Shown here: in pieces, positions 8,235-15,662 of the stretch
How positions within the stretch are numbered: position 1 is the stretch's first letter
How the letters are laid out: each line of letters opens with the position of its first letter
From: Alistipes sp.
Lineage (GTDB): Bacteria > Bacteroidota > Bacteroidia > Bacteroidales > Rikenellaceae
DNA: 42,049 nucleotides
NCBI GenBank assembly: GCA_017560425.1
Contig: JAFZEX010000006.1
Span: 1-42,049 of the forward strand
Direction of reading: 5' to 3'
Made by a program: the position numbers and the translations under genes
The notes under the pieces: model-generated
The model's database searches: none
The model's input: only the letters and a program-made list of their open reading frames with translations
What the model was told of the DNA's origin: nothing

Positions 8235-9329
8235 ATGTGGATATACGGAGTTCTACTCTTAGCAATATATTTGGGTGCTAATGCCTACCTTTTTTGGCGG
8301 GTGTTAGCACTCATTTCTAGTTTGCCTCTTGCGCTACGCATAGGCATAAGTGTGGTGTTCTGGCTCGCTGCGCTCATGCTCTTTGTGGCTATGGCTCTCC
8401 GTAATGTCGATATATCGGCAGTTGTGGCACGCACCATGTTTAATATTGGCTCCGTATGGCTTGTGTTTCTGCTCTATGCCGTGCTGCTGACCCTGCTTTT
8501 CGACCTGGTTCATATTTTCCTCCCAGCATTTAGCCACGGTACTCCTATTGCGCTATGTATCACGCTATTGATAATGGTCGTAGGCTATGCCAACTATCGC
8601 AATCCTCGTGTCGAGGAGATAGAGATCGAGAGCGACAAAATAGAGCAAGAGTTGCGCCTTGCTGTTATTAGCGATGTTCATCTTGGGCATGGCACAACTC
8701 GACGAATGTTTGACGAGTATGTCGAGCTTATCAATCGTCAGAATGCCGATATTGTGCTTATCGTTGGCGATTTGATTGATAACTCGCTACGCCCTGTGCG
8801 TGAGCAACATATGGAGGAGATCTGTGCGCAGATTAAGAGCACAAAGGGTATATATATGGTGCTTGGCAACCACGAGTATATAAGTGGTGTAGATGATGCT
8901 GTGGCATTTATCAATGATACCCCAATCTCACTACTTCGCGATAGTGTTGCCCTCCCTTGCGAGAGTGTTGCCATTATTGGTCGTGACGACCGCATAAATC
9001 GTCATCGCAAGTCTCTCGAAACACTTGTCAGTGAGGTAGATAGCGCCTTGTTTAAGATTGTTCTCGACCATCAGCCCTACGATATTGCCATAAGCAATAG
9101 CCTCGGTGTCGATTTGCATCTATCGGGCCATACTCACCGTGGTCAGGTGTGGCCACTAAGCTGGTTGGTTGATGCTATGTATGAGCAGGGCTATGGCTAT
9201 CGCAAGTGGTCGAACACCCATGCCTATGTCTCTTCTGGCCTTTCGCTCTGGGGACCTCCCTTCCGCATTGGCACACGTAGCGAGATTGTTGTAATCACGC
9301 TAAAACTTCTACGTCAAGCTCGTCAATAG
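8235..9329 (+). CDS. Membrane-anchored metallophosphoesterase
   Basis: The 364-residue protein has about four hydrophobic segments in its first 130 residues, then a calcineurin-like phosphoesterase domain. All metal-ligand blocks are present: SDVHLGHG, VGDLIDN, LGNHEY and LSGHTHRGQ. Relatives of the YaeI type act on lipid phosphates or nucleotide lipids at the membrane; the substrate here is unknown. The final 35 bases overlap the 3' end of the convergent pseudokinase/WG gene, and no terminator is seen between the two operons. Confidence 0.92.
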   Translation: MWIYGVLLLAIYLGANAYLFWRVLALISSLPLALRIGISVVFWLAALMLFVAMALRNVDISAVVARTMFNIGSVWLVFLLYAVLLTLLFDLVHIFLPAFSHGTPIALCITLLIMVVGYANYRNPRVEEIEIESDKIEQELRLAVISDVHLGHGTTRRMFDEYVELINRQNADIVLIVGDLIDNSLRPVREQHMEEICAQIKSTKGIYMVLGNHEYISGVDDAVAFINDTPISLLRDSVALPCESVAIIGRDDRINRHRKSLETLVSEVDSALFKIVLDHQPYDIAISNSLGVDLHLSGHTHRGQVWPLSWLVDAMYEQGYGYRKWSNTHAYVSSGLSLWGPPFRIGTRSEIVVITLKLLRQARQ

Positions 9330-10257
9330 CCTCCCACTCGGTGAGCTGCTTTCCGAGGTAGTCAAAGCGTGCAGCCTTGTCGCCAAGAAACACCCACGAC
9401 TCGCCGCTCTCAACATCGTACTTTATGGTGTCGTACTCGGTGGCTATTATCTCGTTGCCATCGATATCCACGACTCCCATACGATGATTTGGCAGGGTGA
9501 CAACTGAGCGATGCTCAACAAAACGTGTTGCACTAAGATATTTACACTCAATAACTTTGTTGCCACTCTCATCGGCAAAACCGACAAGCCCATTCTCCTC
9601 TATTTTGCGACGGTGCTCGTGCATTGGCTCCGTTGTTGTATACTCCGACAACGCCTCGCCAAGGCATTGTGAGTTGATGTTGCTGAGCGCATTTCGCTCG
9701 ATTAGCTGACGTAGGCTCTCAATGGCGTTTGCGTCGTGCGAGGGGCTTGACGTGGTGTAGTATTGGTGTGTCAGGTGCCACCTGCCGAGGTTGTCCACTA
9801 TTATGTTCTCCGCCTTGAGGTTGTTTAGGCTGATATTATTCTTATTAAGCATCTCGCTAAGTGCCTCAAGTTCTGCAAGCAATGTGCTTTGTGACCAGGT
9901 GTATATCGCCTCGCTAAGGGGTTGTCCCCATGCCACCCACTCAACAAACACAGAGCATGTTGTGCCACCTGCACGCCTTAGCTCTGAGGCATGGAGCGTA
10001 AGCTCGCTACATAGCCTCGATGCGGTGTTGCGCAGTAGGGGTATGGCGCTATGCATGAGCGTTGTCGCCTCGGGCGATATTGGGGCATAGATAATGGCGT
10101 TGCGCCCATCAATCGTTGCTCTACACTCGGCAAAATGGCGTGAGCGACAGATGGTTACGGTGTCGGCTTCTATGTTTCGAAGTGTGCATAGGTGCACGTC
10201 GGGCTCGCACAAAGCGTTGCGAAACTCCACGATAGAACAGATATCCATACTATGCAA
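9295..10257 (-). CDS. Pseudokinase-like protein with C-terminal WG repeats
   Basis: I recognise two parts in this 320-residue cytoplasmic protein. Residues about 100-200 resemble a protein-kinase C-lobe: LNNLKAENIIVDNLGRWHL at 144-162 aligns with the HRDLKPENI catalytic loop, but His is Leu144 and the catalytic Asp is Asn146. No DFG follows, so the domain should be inactive as a kinase. Residues about 223-312 contain WG-type repeats (GLVGFADESGNKVIE, RMGVVDIDGNEII, then a degenerate third), which normally mediate protein contacts. The gene overlaps the upstream VWA gene by eight bases, so the two products are probably made together. The kinase assignment is by eye and moderately secure; the WG repeats are clearer. 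Confidence 0.7.
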   Translation of the reverse strand: MHSMDICSIVEFRNALCEPDVHLCTLRNIEADTVTICRSRHFAECRATIDGRNAIIYAPISPEATTLMHSAIPLLRNTASRLCSELTLHASELRRAGGTTCSVFVEWVAWGQPLSEAIYTWSQSTLLAELEALSEMLNKNNISLNNLKAENIIVDNLGRWHLTHQYYTTSSPSHDANAIESLRQLIERNALSNINSQCLGEALSEYTTTEPMHEHRRKIEENGLVGFADESGNKVIECKYLSATRFVEHRSVVTLPNHRMGVVDIDGNEIIATEYDTIKYDVESGESWVFLGDKAARFDYLGKQLTEWEAIDELDVEVLA

Positions 10258-11110
10258 GGTTTATGCTCTCCGAGCCTATGTTGAGTATTGTGAGTAGCTC
10301 GCATGGCGAGGCGTTGAAAGCCATTGCTCGATGCCTGCCGCTCGACGCAGGCTTGGCGATGGATGCCACCAACGAGTCGAGTTGCTCGGGCAGCGTGCTC
10401 GACATCTCGAAGAGCGTGCGGTAGTGTGGCGAGAGGTTAGCTCTCGATAGCTCCGTAGGAAATATCTCGCTTGGTAGCTCGTCGTAGGGGCTTAGGTGTA
10501 TGTTTATAAGCAGGGTGTTGCCATCCTCGGTCGAGGTGTTGCAGATGCTCTTGGCGATCGAAACAAGGTCGGCATCGGAGGCATCGTTGCACTCGCCATC
10601 GGTGATGTGGAAGATGATGGGTGGGAAACTTTGGCGGTTGTTGGCTTTGGCGCACCACGCCTCTACCATATTATACGCACGTGATAGCGCCTGAAACATT
10701 GGGGTCTTGCCATGCGCCTCGGGCTTTATCCACTCACGTAGCGTGAAGGTGGCATCTGTCGTGCGACCATCGTCGGTATGCTGCTCGAAGACTATTGTGC
10801 GAGGCTTGGGTGCTGCCTCTGCAAGGCGGTTGATTGCCACAAAGCCCGTGTCGGTGTCGATAGGTAGCATCGATCGTACCTCCGTTCCAGCATATCCAAG
10901 CACGGCAATATCGTAGTAGTTGCGCACCTCGTCGTGGCGCTTGGCACGCTCCAAAAGTTCATCAATGAGGTAGTTGCATACGGTGGCTACCGCCTCGATC
11001 TTGCGCATGGGCACACGGTTGAGCAATGTCTGCTCCTGCATCGACATCGAGCAATCGACAACCATGATAATAGCACCTCGGTTTAGGTGGGTTATAGGTT
11101 TCGAATACAT
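10250..11110 (-). CDS. VWA-domain protein with intact MIDAS site (TerY-like)
   Basis: A 286-residue soluble von Willebrand factor A domain protein. The metal-ion-dependent adhesion site is complete: DCSMS (Asp19, Ser21, Ser23), Thr136 in GKTPMF and Asp171 in ITDGE. No signal peptide or membrane segment is seen, so it is probably cytoplasmic. It resembles the VWA partners (TerY type) encoded beside kinases and phosphatases in stress and phosphorylation-linked gene sets. Here its partner is the overlapping pseudokinase-like/WG gene. It is separated from the upstream amidohydrolase gene by 18 bases. Its biological role is not known to me. Confidence 0.85.
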   Translation of the reverse strand: MYSKPITHLNRGAIIMVVDCSMSMQEQTLLNRVPMRKIEAVATVCNYLIDELLERAKRHDEVRNYYDIAVLGYAGTEVRSMLPIDTDTGFVAINRLAEAAPKPRTIVFEQHTDDGRTTDATFTLREWIKPEAHGKTPMFQALSRAYNMVEAWCAKANNRQSFPPIIFHITDGECNDASDADLVSIAKSICNTSTEDGNTLLINIHLSPYDELPSEIFPTELSRANLSPHYRTLFEMSSTLPEQLDSLVASIAKPASSGRHRAMAFNASPCELLTILNIGSESINLA

Positions 11111-11128
11111 TGGAGGTTCGGGTTAAGG

Positions 11129-12259
11129 TTATAGTATTCTGCGTGTTCGGCTCTCGGGGGTAAGCCTTAGGTTGTGCAGATCGCAGTTCTCGAGTAGCAC
11201 GATGCCTGGTGTTTTGCCCACCTCGATGGTTCCAAGCTTAGCGTCAAGGCCCATCGCCTCAGCGCCATTTTTTGTTGCCCACCTAAGCAGCTCCGTGAGA
11301 GGCACATCGCCCAAGAGGCGCATGTTTTCCACCATCGACAGCTCACGTGCCGAGGCTAACGAGTCGGTGCCTATGGCTATTTTAGCGCCCTTTGTGCGTA
11401 GTAGCTCTACGGGTGGTTTACTGCCTGATATATAGCGGTTTGACTCGGGGCATAGTGCCCATGTGGCAGGTGTTGCAAAGTGTTTGGCTATGCGCTCTAT
11501 GTCGGTTGCTGTTGCCTCGCAACCGTGCACCAACACCACTCGCTTCTCAGGTGCTATGCTTGCGGTGATGCGCTCGGCGGGTGTGGCGTAGTGCAGAAAG
11601 TCGCACTCCCAGCCCATTTTGTCGTACCACTGCTTAAGCGAGCCCTCGTTGTGGTATAGCTCCACCTCATCTTTCGACTCGAGAAGGTGAACCGATATTG
11701 TTTTGTCGTTTGCCTCCACGGCACTACGAAATATGTCGTCCTGAAGCGAATATGTCGAATGTGGTGTTACACTTGACTGCTTCCACTTAGACGCCATATA
11801 TTTGTGGTTGTCAATATTTTGTGTGGTTAGCCCAAACACCTCAAATAGGGTTAGATACTCGATGCGTGAGCGCTCCTTGATGGGCATTACCAGCTCGTCG
11901 TTGGCAATATCCAAGACCGCCTCCACGCCCTGCTCCCACATCTCGGCATCTGCCACCGAGGCGGCATGTAGGCGCTCCTCTGTCGAAAAGTTGTTGCGCA
12001 CAGCACCTATGGCTCGGGCAAAGCCCGCAAAGCCACTACCCTCGGCAATAGCACCACGCAAGTAGGCAAGCTCGAGGTGGCAGTGTGCATTGACCATTCC
12101 TGGGATAAGTATTCCCGGGAAGAACTCAACGCTGGCACAGCTATCCAACTGCTCTACCTGGTCGATGCCAACTATTTGGCGGTTGTCATCAACGCTTAGG
12201 ACGATATTACGTCGTAGCTCGCCACCAATTAGTGAGTAGTGTGCTGCTATCTTTCTCAT
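11129..12259 (-). CDS. Amidohydrolase (chlorohydrolase/deaminase type)
   Basis: A 376-residue TIM-barrel metal-dependent hydrolase. The metal and catalytic ligands are visible: His59 and His61 (NAHCHLE), His167 (TPHS), His191 with Glu194 (SVHLLE), His245 (LVHG) and Asp299 (IGTDS). This set matches the TrzN/SsnA/aminodeoxyfutalosine-deaminase branch, which deaminates nucleobase-like or nucleoside-like substrates using one metal. The exact substrate cannot be read from sequence; deamination of 6-amino-6-deoxyfutalosine for menaquinone synthesis is one possibility. It lies two bases after the stop of the DUF4296-like gene. Confidence 0.87.
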   Translation of the reverse strand: MRKIAAHYSLIGGELRRNIVLSVDDNRQIVGIDQVEQLDSCASVEFFPGILIPGMVNAHCHLELAYLRGAIAEGSGFAGFARAIGAVRNNFSTEERLHAASVADAEMWEQGVEAVLDIANDELVMPIKERSRIEYLTLFEVFGLTTQNIDNHKYMASKWKQSSVTPHSTYSLQDDIFRSAVEANDKTISVHLLESKDEVELYHNEGSLKQWYDKMGWECDFLHYATPAERITASIAPEKRVVLVHGCEATATDIERIAKHFATPATWALCPESNRYISGSKPPVELLRTKGAKIAIGTDSLASARELSMVENMRLLGDVPLTELLRWATKNGAEAMGLDAKLGTIEVGKTPGIVLLENCDLHNLRLTPESRTRRIL

Positions 12260-12261
12260 TG

Positions 12262-13161
12262 TTAGCGCTTTGTTTTTGCCTCCTCCTTCGGTTTTGTGTC
12301 ACTTGTCTTGGTTTTGCCCTTGGTGCGCTTCGACCTAACATCCTTCTTAAAGCTCATGAGCTTATTGTTGAAGAGTATTGGGCCCATCTGATCCTCGAAG
12401 AGGCTATCTACGGCTTGCTCTTTGGGGAGTATGCGTGTGATTGTCAGGTTGCGAATTACGATGCTTGGGCGCTTCGACTCCTCATTCTTGGGGTGGTAGT
12501 ACATATTTAAATGTAGCTCCTTGTGAATGGTGTCGGCGATGAACTTGCGCTGATAGTTCGACTCACGGTAGCGTGAGAGCATCATGGTGTGGCGTGCCGT
12601 CATGCTGCTGTCGCTCAGGGTTAGATATGCCTCGATGCGTGAGTTGCGATTTTGGTCGGCAGTGTCGATTAGATAGTTGAATGCCACGTTGTACTCGCCA
12701 GGCTGAAGGTCACGAAGCACGATATGTAGCTTTGTTGTGTCCTTGAGGCGCTTGGCGGTAATCAGGCTGTCGCTATATATGATGCGTGTGTATTTGCGCT
12801 TGGCGATGTTGTCGATGGTGTCGAGCACCACAAGCTGGTAGCTGTGCTCCTTCGACTCCTCCTCCAACATGCGGCTTGCCTCGCCCACAAGGTCGCTAAG
12901 ACGGCTACTCTTGCGCTGAGCAATCGTCTGCACCGTATATTGCATATCCTCGACGGTGTAGCCGTGGCGAGCAAGGATAGGCTCGTAGAGCAGTAGCGAG
13001 TCGTCGTTTATGACGCACTCCGTGAAGTAGGCATTTGCCACGAAGGCATCGTGAAAGATCTTCACGAGGTCTTTGTCCGAGATAGCCTTAGGGCCACTAC
13101 AACCTATCGAGATAGTGGCGCATAATGCCAATGCGGCGTATGTTATCTTGTTGAGTTTCAT
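12262..13161 (-). CDS. Lipoprotein with DUF4296-like N-terminal domain
   Basis: A 299-residue predicted lipoprotein. The signal peptide ends with ISIGC, so Cys21 would be lipidated. Residues about 28-115 match the look of DUF4296, a Bacteroidetes-only domain (DKDLVKIFHDAFVANAYF, RHGYTVEDMQYTVQ). The rest is a less conserved beta-rich part that ends in a very basic Lys/Arg-rich tail. Its function is unknown. It sits between the FtsX-type permease and the amidohydrolase genes with gaps of 12 and 2 bases. The N-terminal domain assignment is fairly secure. Confidence 0.8.
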   Translation of the reverse strand: MKLNKITYAALALCATISIGCSGPKAISDKDLVKIFHDAFVANAYFTECVINDDSLLLYEPILARHGYTVEDMQYTVQTIAQRKSSRLSDLVGEASRMLEEESKEHSYQLVVLDTIDNIAKRKYTRIIYSDSLITAKRLKDTTKLHIVLRDLQPGEYNVAFNYLIDTADQNRNSRIEAYLTLSDSSMTARHTMMLSRYRESNYQRKFIADTIHKELHLNMYYHPKNEESKRPSIVIRNLTITRILPKEQAVDSLFEDQMGPILFNNKLMSFKKDVRSKRTKGKTKTSDTKPKEEAKTKR

Positions 13162-13173
13162 ATCGTTTTAGGT

Positions 13174-14379
13174 TTATCGTCGTAGTTTAGCGCCTACCGT
13201 CAGGCGTGATATTATCCAGCCAGCAACCATCACCACCATGGCAACCATCACCACGTCGCCCATGGTAAGCTCCACAGGGTAGCTCTCAAAAATCATGTTG
13301 CCAGGTATCTTCACCCAGCCAAAATACTCCTGACCGAGCGTGAAGCCGATGCCGATGCCGAGTCCTATCAGGCAGCCGAGGAGCGTAAGTAGCATGCCCT
13401 CGCCCACGAAGATGTTACGTATAAGTCTTTGGTTGCCACCCATCGAGCGAAGTGTTGTTATGTCACGTCGCTTCTCGGTGATGAGCATTATCACTGCGCC
13501 CACTATCGAGAAGGCTGCCACTATGGCTATGAATGAGCCGATAAGTATTATCGCAAAACGCTCAAGGCGTATCAGCGCATTCATCGAGGCATTTTTCTCG
13601 TTGCGAGTTCTTACGATGAACTCCTCGCCAAGCATCTCTCTGAGGCTCTGTTGCACCGCCTCGGGTGTGTAGCCATCGTCGAGCTTTATCGCTATGCTCG
13701 ATATGCGACCCGGGTAGTTGAGTAGGCTCTGCGTGAAGCCCAGCTCGGCAAGTGCCAACTCGGCATCTATCTCGGCATTTATGCTCACCACGGCTGCCAC
13801 CTCTGCCTTCTTGCGCGAGAAGCCACTTGTGGGTAGCAGCGACGATAGCTGTCGGCGGTTTAGCGCATATAGCTCTACGGGGTGGCCAACGCTCTGAGCA
13901 CCAAGCGTATATGCTGCCGCTGTGCCCAGCACAATCTTGCCCGCACTAAGGTTGTTCACGCTACCACGATAGACAAAGTCGCTCACAGGAAGCACGCTGT
14001 GATAGCTGCTGTCGATGCCTCGCAGAGTGAGTGTTGTGCGGTGCTGTGCCGTTGTTGCCACAATGCTCTGCTCGAGGTATGGCGCACAATGCTTTATGCC
14101 TTTGGTCGATAGTAGCTCTTCGATGCTTATTGCCTCGGCATCAAATGTTTGACCACGTGAGGCCAAAATCTCGATGTCGGCATCTACCGACTTGTAGAGT
14201 GTGTCGATGGTTTGGCTTATGCCTCCGAACATGGCAAGGAGTATAATCATGGCGGCGGTGGGTATTGCCACAGCAATGACGCTCACCATAGATATGATGT
14301 TAATCACCGAGTGCGACTTCGGCGAGAACATATACCTGCGTGAGATCTTAAGCCACAATAATCCTCTATCGATGTTCAT
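13174..14379 (-). CDS. FtsX/LolCE-type ABC transporter permease
   Basis: The 401-residue protein has the FtsX permease layout: one transmembrane helix at about 24-52, a periplasmic domain of some 210 residues, then three helices near 270-300, 322-348 and 372-393. The cytoplasmic coupling sequence EKRRDITTLRSMGG after the second helix is the typical contact with the ATPase. Such proteins extract lipoproteins (LolC/E) or work as mechanotransmitters. No ATPase gene is adjacent, so it must pair with one encoded elsewhere. It follows rbfA by 18 bases. Confidence 0.9.
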   Translation of the reverse strand: MNIDRGLLWLKISRRYMFSPKSHSVINIISMVSVIAVAIPTAAMIILLAMFGGISQTIDTLYKSVDADIEILASRGQTFDAEAISIEELLSTKGIKHCAPYLEQSIVATTAQHRTTLTLRGIDSSYHSVLPVSDFVYRGSVNNLSAGKIVLGTAAAYTLGAQSVGHPVELYALNRRQLSSLLPTSGFSRKKAEVAAVVSINAEIDAELALAELGFTQSLLNYPGRISSIAIKLDDGYTPEAVQQSLREMLGEEFIVRTRNEKNASMNALIRLERFAIILIGSFIAIVAAFSIVGAVIMLITEKRRDITTLRSMGGNQRLIRNIFVGEGMLLTLLGCLIGLGIGIGFTLGQEYFGWVKIPGNMIFESYPVELTMGDVVMVAMVVMVAGWIISRLTVGAKLRR

Positions 14380-14397
14380 CGGCGGAGTCTTTAACTG

Positions 14398-14736
14398 CTA
14401 CTTGTTGAGTAGGTTATCGATGTTGTTGATATACTCCAACGAGTCGTCGATGAAGAACTCCAATTCAGGAACCACCTTAAGCTGATTGCGAATGCGGCCA
14501 CCGAGGAGCTTGCGCACCAACCAGCCCTGCTCCTTGATTGTAGCCAACACCTGCTCGCTACGCTCAAATGGGAATATGCTGATGTAGATCTTTGCATATG
14601 CCAAGTCGGGCGACACACGCACGGTGGTCACGGTTACGAGCGAGCCACGTAGTGCGTCGGCTAACTCCTTCTGAAATATCTCGGCGATGTCACGCTGAAT
14701 CTGTCGAGCAATCTTTTGTTGACGTGTTGAATCCAT
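14398..14736 (-). CDS. rbfA: 30S ribosome-binding factor A
   Basis: RbfA is a KH-fold assembly factor that binds late 30S precursors near helix 1 of 16S rRNA and is needed for cold adaptation. The 112 residues show the family pattern: RQQKIARQIQRDIAEIFQKEL, then VTVTTVRVSPDLAYAKIYISIF, and the C-terminal PELEFFIDDSLEYINNIDNLL. The length is normal. It is followed by the FtsX-type permease and preceded, after 37 bases, by a beta-barrel protein gene. Confidence 0.95.
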   Translation of the reverse strand: MDSTRQQKIARQIQRDIAEIFQKELADALRGSLVTVTTVRVSPDLAYAKIYISIFPFERSEQVLATIKEQGWLVRKLLGGRIRNQLKVVPELEFFIDDSLEYINNIDNLLNK

Positions 14737-14773
14737 AATATCTTCTGTTTTTAGTTATTTGCGTTAAGAGTTG

Positions 14774-15658
14774 TTATCGGCGTGCTGGCTGTGCTCCTGG
14801 CTTAGCTCCTGGCGCTCCGCCACCCAGCCCCGGCTGGTTTGTGGCGCTGCTAAAGTTGAAGCCCTCGAGGCGCTTGGTGCGCTCAGGACGCTTCACAAAC
14901 CACTCGTTGAAGCCTCGCTTGTTAAATCGCCAACCAATAGTGAGTGAGAATGTTAGGTTGTCTACGGGCGAGCGTAGTGGCGAGTAGCGGAAGGGGTTCT
15001 CTTTGCCATCGGTGTCGTTCGAGTAGTACTTGTTGCGGTTCTTCATCAGGTCGGAATAACCGAAGTTGTAGCGTGCCTTGAAGCCCAGCTCAAGCTGTCC
15101 GAGAAGCACGGCAAAGCCCGCACCACCATTTAGGCCATAGCCAAAGCGGTTGTCACGAGGCACCTTCCACTCGTACTTGCCTGCAGGGTAGCGGTCGTTT
15201 TCGTAGCTATACTGCGACGAGATGTTGAACGATAGCACAAAGGCTGCCTCGACAAACAAGCGTAGCTTGTTGTCAAGCAGATAGAAGTGGGGTTGCCACA
15301 CCATGGGCAACATCAGCGTCTGCACATCACGGCGGTAGAACTGATAGTGGCGTATCTCCTTGTCGTTGATAAACTCCGAGGTGTAGGCATATCCCATCAT
15401 GAAGCCTCGCTCCATATATTCGAGATCGACACCCACAGCACCCACAAAGCGTGGCGAGTCGCTATAGTAGCGCCAAGCAAGGCCGTAGCTCTCGGCACCC
15501 CATAGCCACTTGGTCTCTTGTGTAGGGTAGAAGCGGGCATATGAAGCTCCCGAGCCACCCATGAGTGTGAGTGTGTGCTGTGCCATAGCCCTTGTGCCAC
15601 AGCATATTGCAAGGAGCGTGAATGCGGCTCCTACCAAAAGTCTCTTTATCTTGCTCAT
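14774..15658 (-). CDS. Predicted outer-membrane beta-barrel protein
   Basis: A 294-residue protein with a signal peptide (about 1-26, ending RAMAQ). The body is rich in alternating aromatic and polar strands (GVDLEYMERGFMMGY, LELGFKARYNFGYSDL, LTFSLTIGWRF), as in porin-family or PorT-like eight-to-ten-stranded barrels. The last 22 residues form an unusual Gly/Ala/Pro tail (GLGGGAPGAKPGAQPARR), which would extend beyond the barrel. The upstream neighbour also ends in a Gly-rich tail. Function unknown. It lies four bases after the Ig-like protein gene. Confidence 0.75.
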   Translation of the reverse strand: MSKIKRLLVGAAFTLLAICCGTRAMAQHTLTLMGGSGASYARFYPTQETKWLWGAESYGLAWRYYSDSPRFVGAVGVDLEYMERGFMMGYAYTSEFINDKEIRHYQFYRRDVQTLMLPMVWQPHFYLLDNKLRLFVEAAFVLSFNISSQYSYENDRYPAGKYEWKVPRDNRFGYGLNGGAGFAVLLGQLELGFKARYNFGYSDLMKNRNKYYSNDTDGKENPFRYSPLRSPVDNLTFSLTIGWRFNKRGFNEWFVKRPERTKRLEGFNFSSATNQPGLGGGAPGAKPGAQPARR

Positions 15659-15662
15659 AACT

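Noticed and set aside
7639-8265. Minus-strand 208-codon open frame opposite the CCA-adding gene
   Set aside because: It is antisense to a strongly conserved gene (HD domain) and has no recognisable domain; the length comes from codon bias on the true strand.
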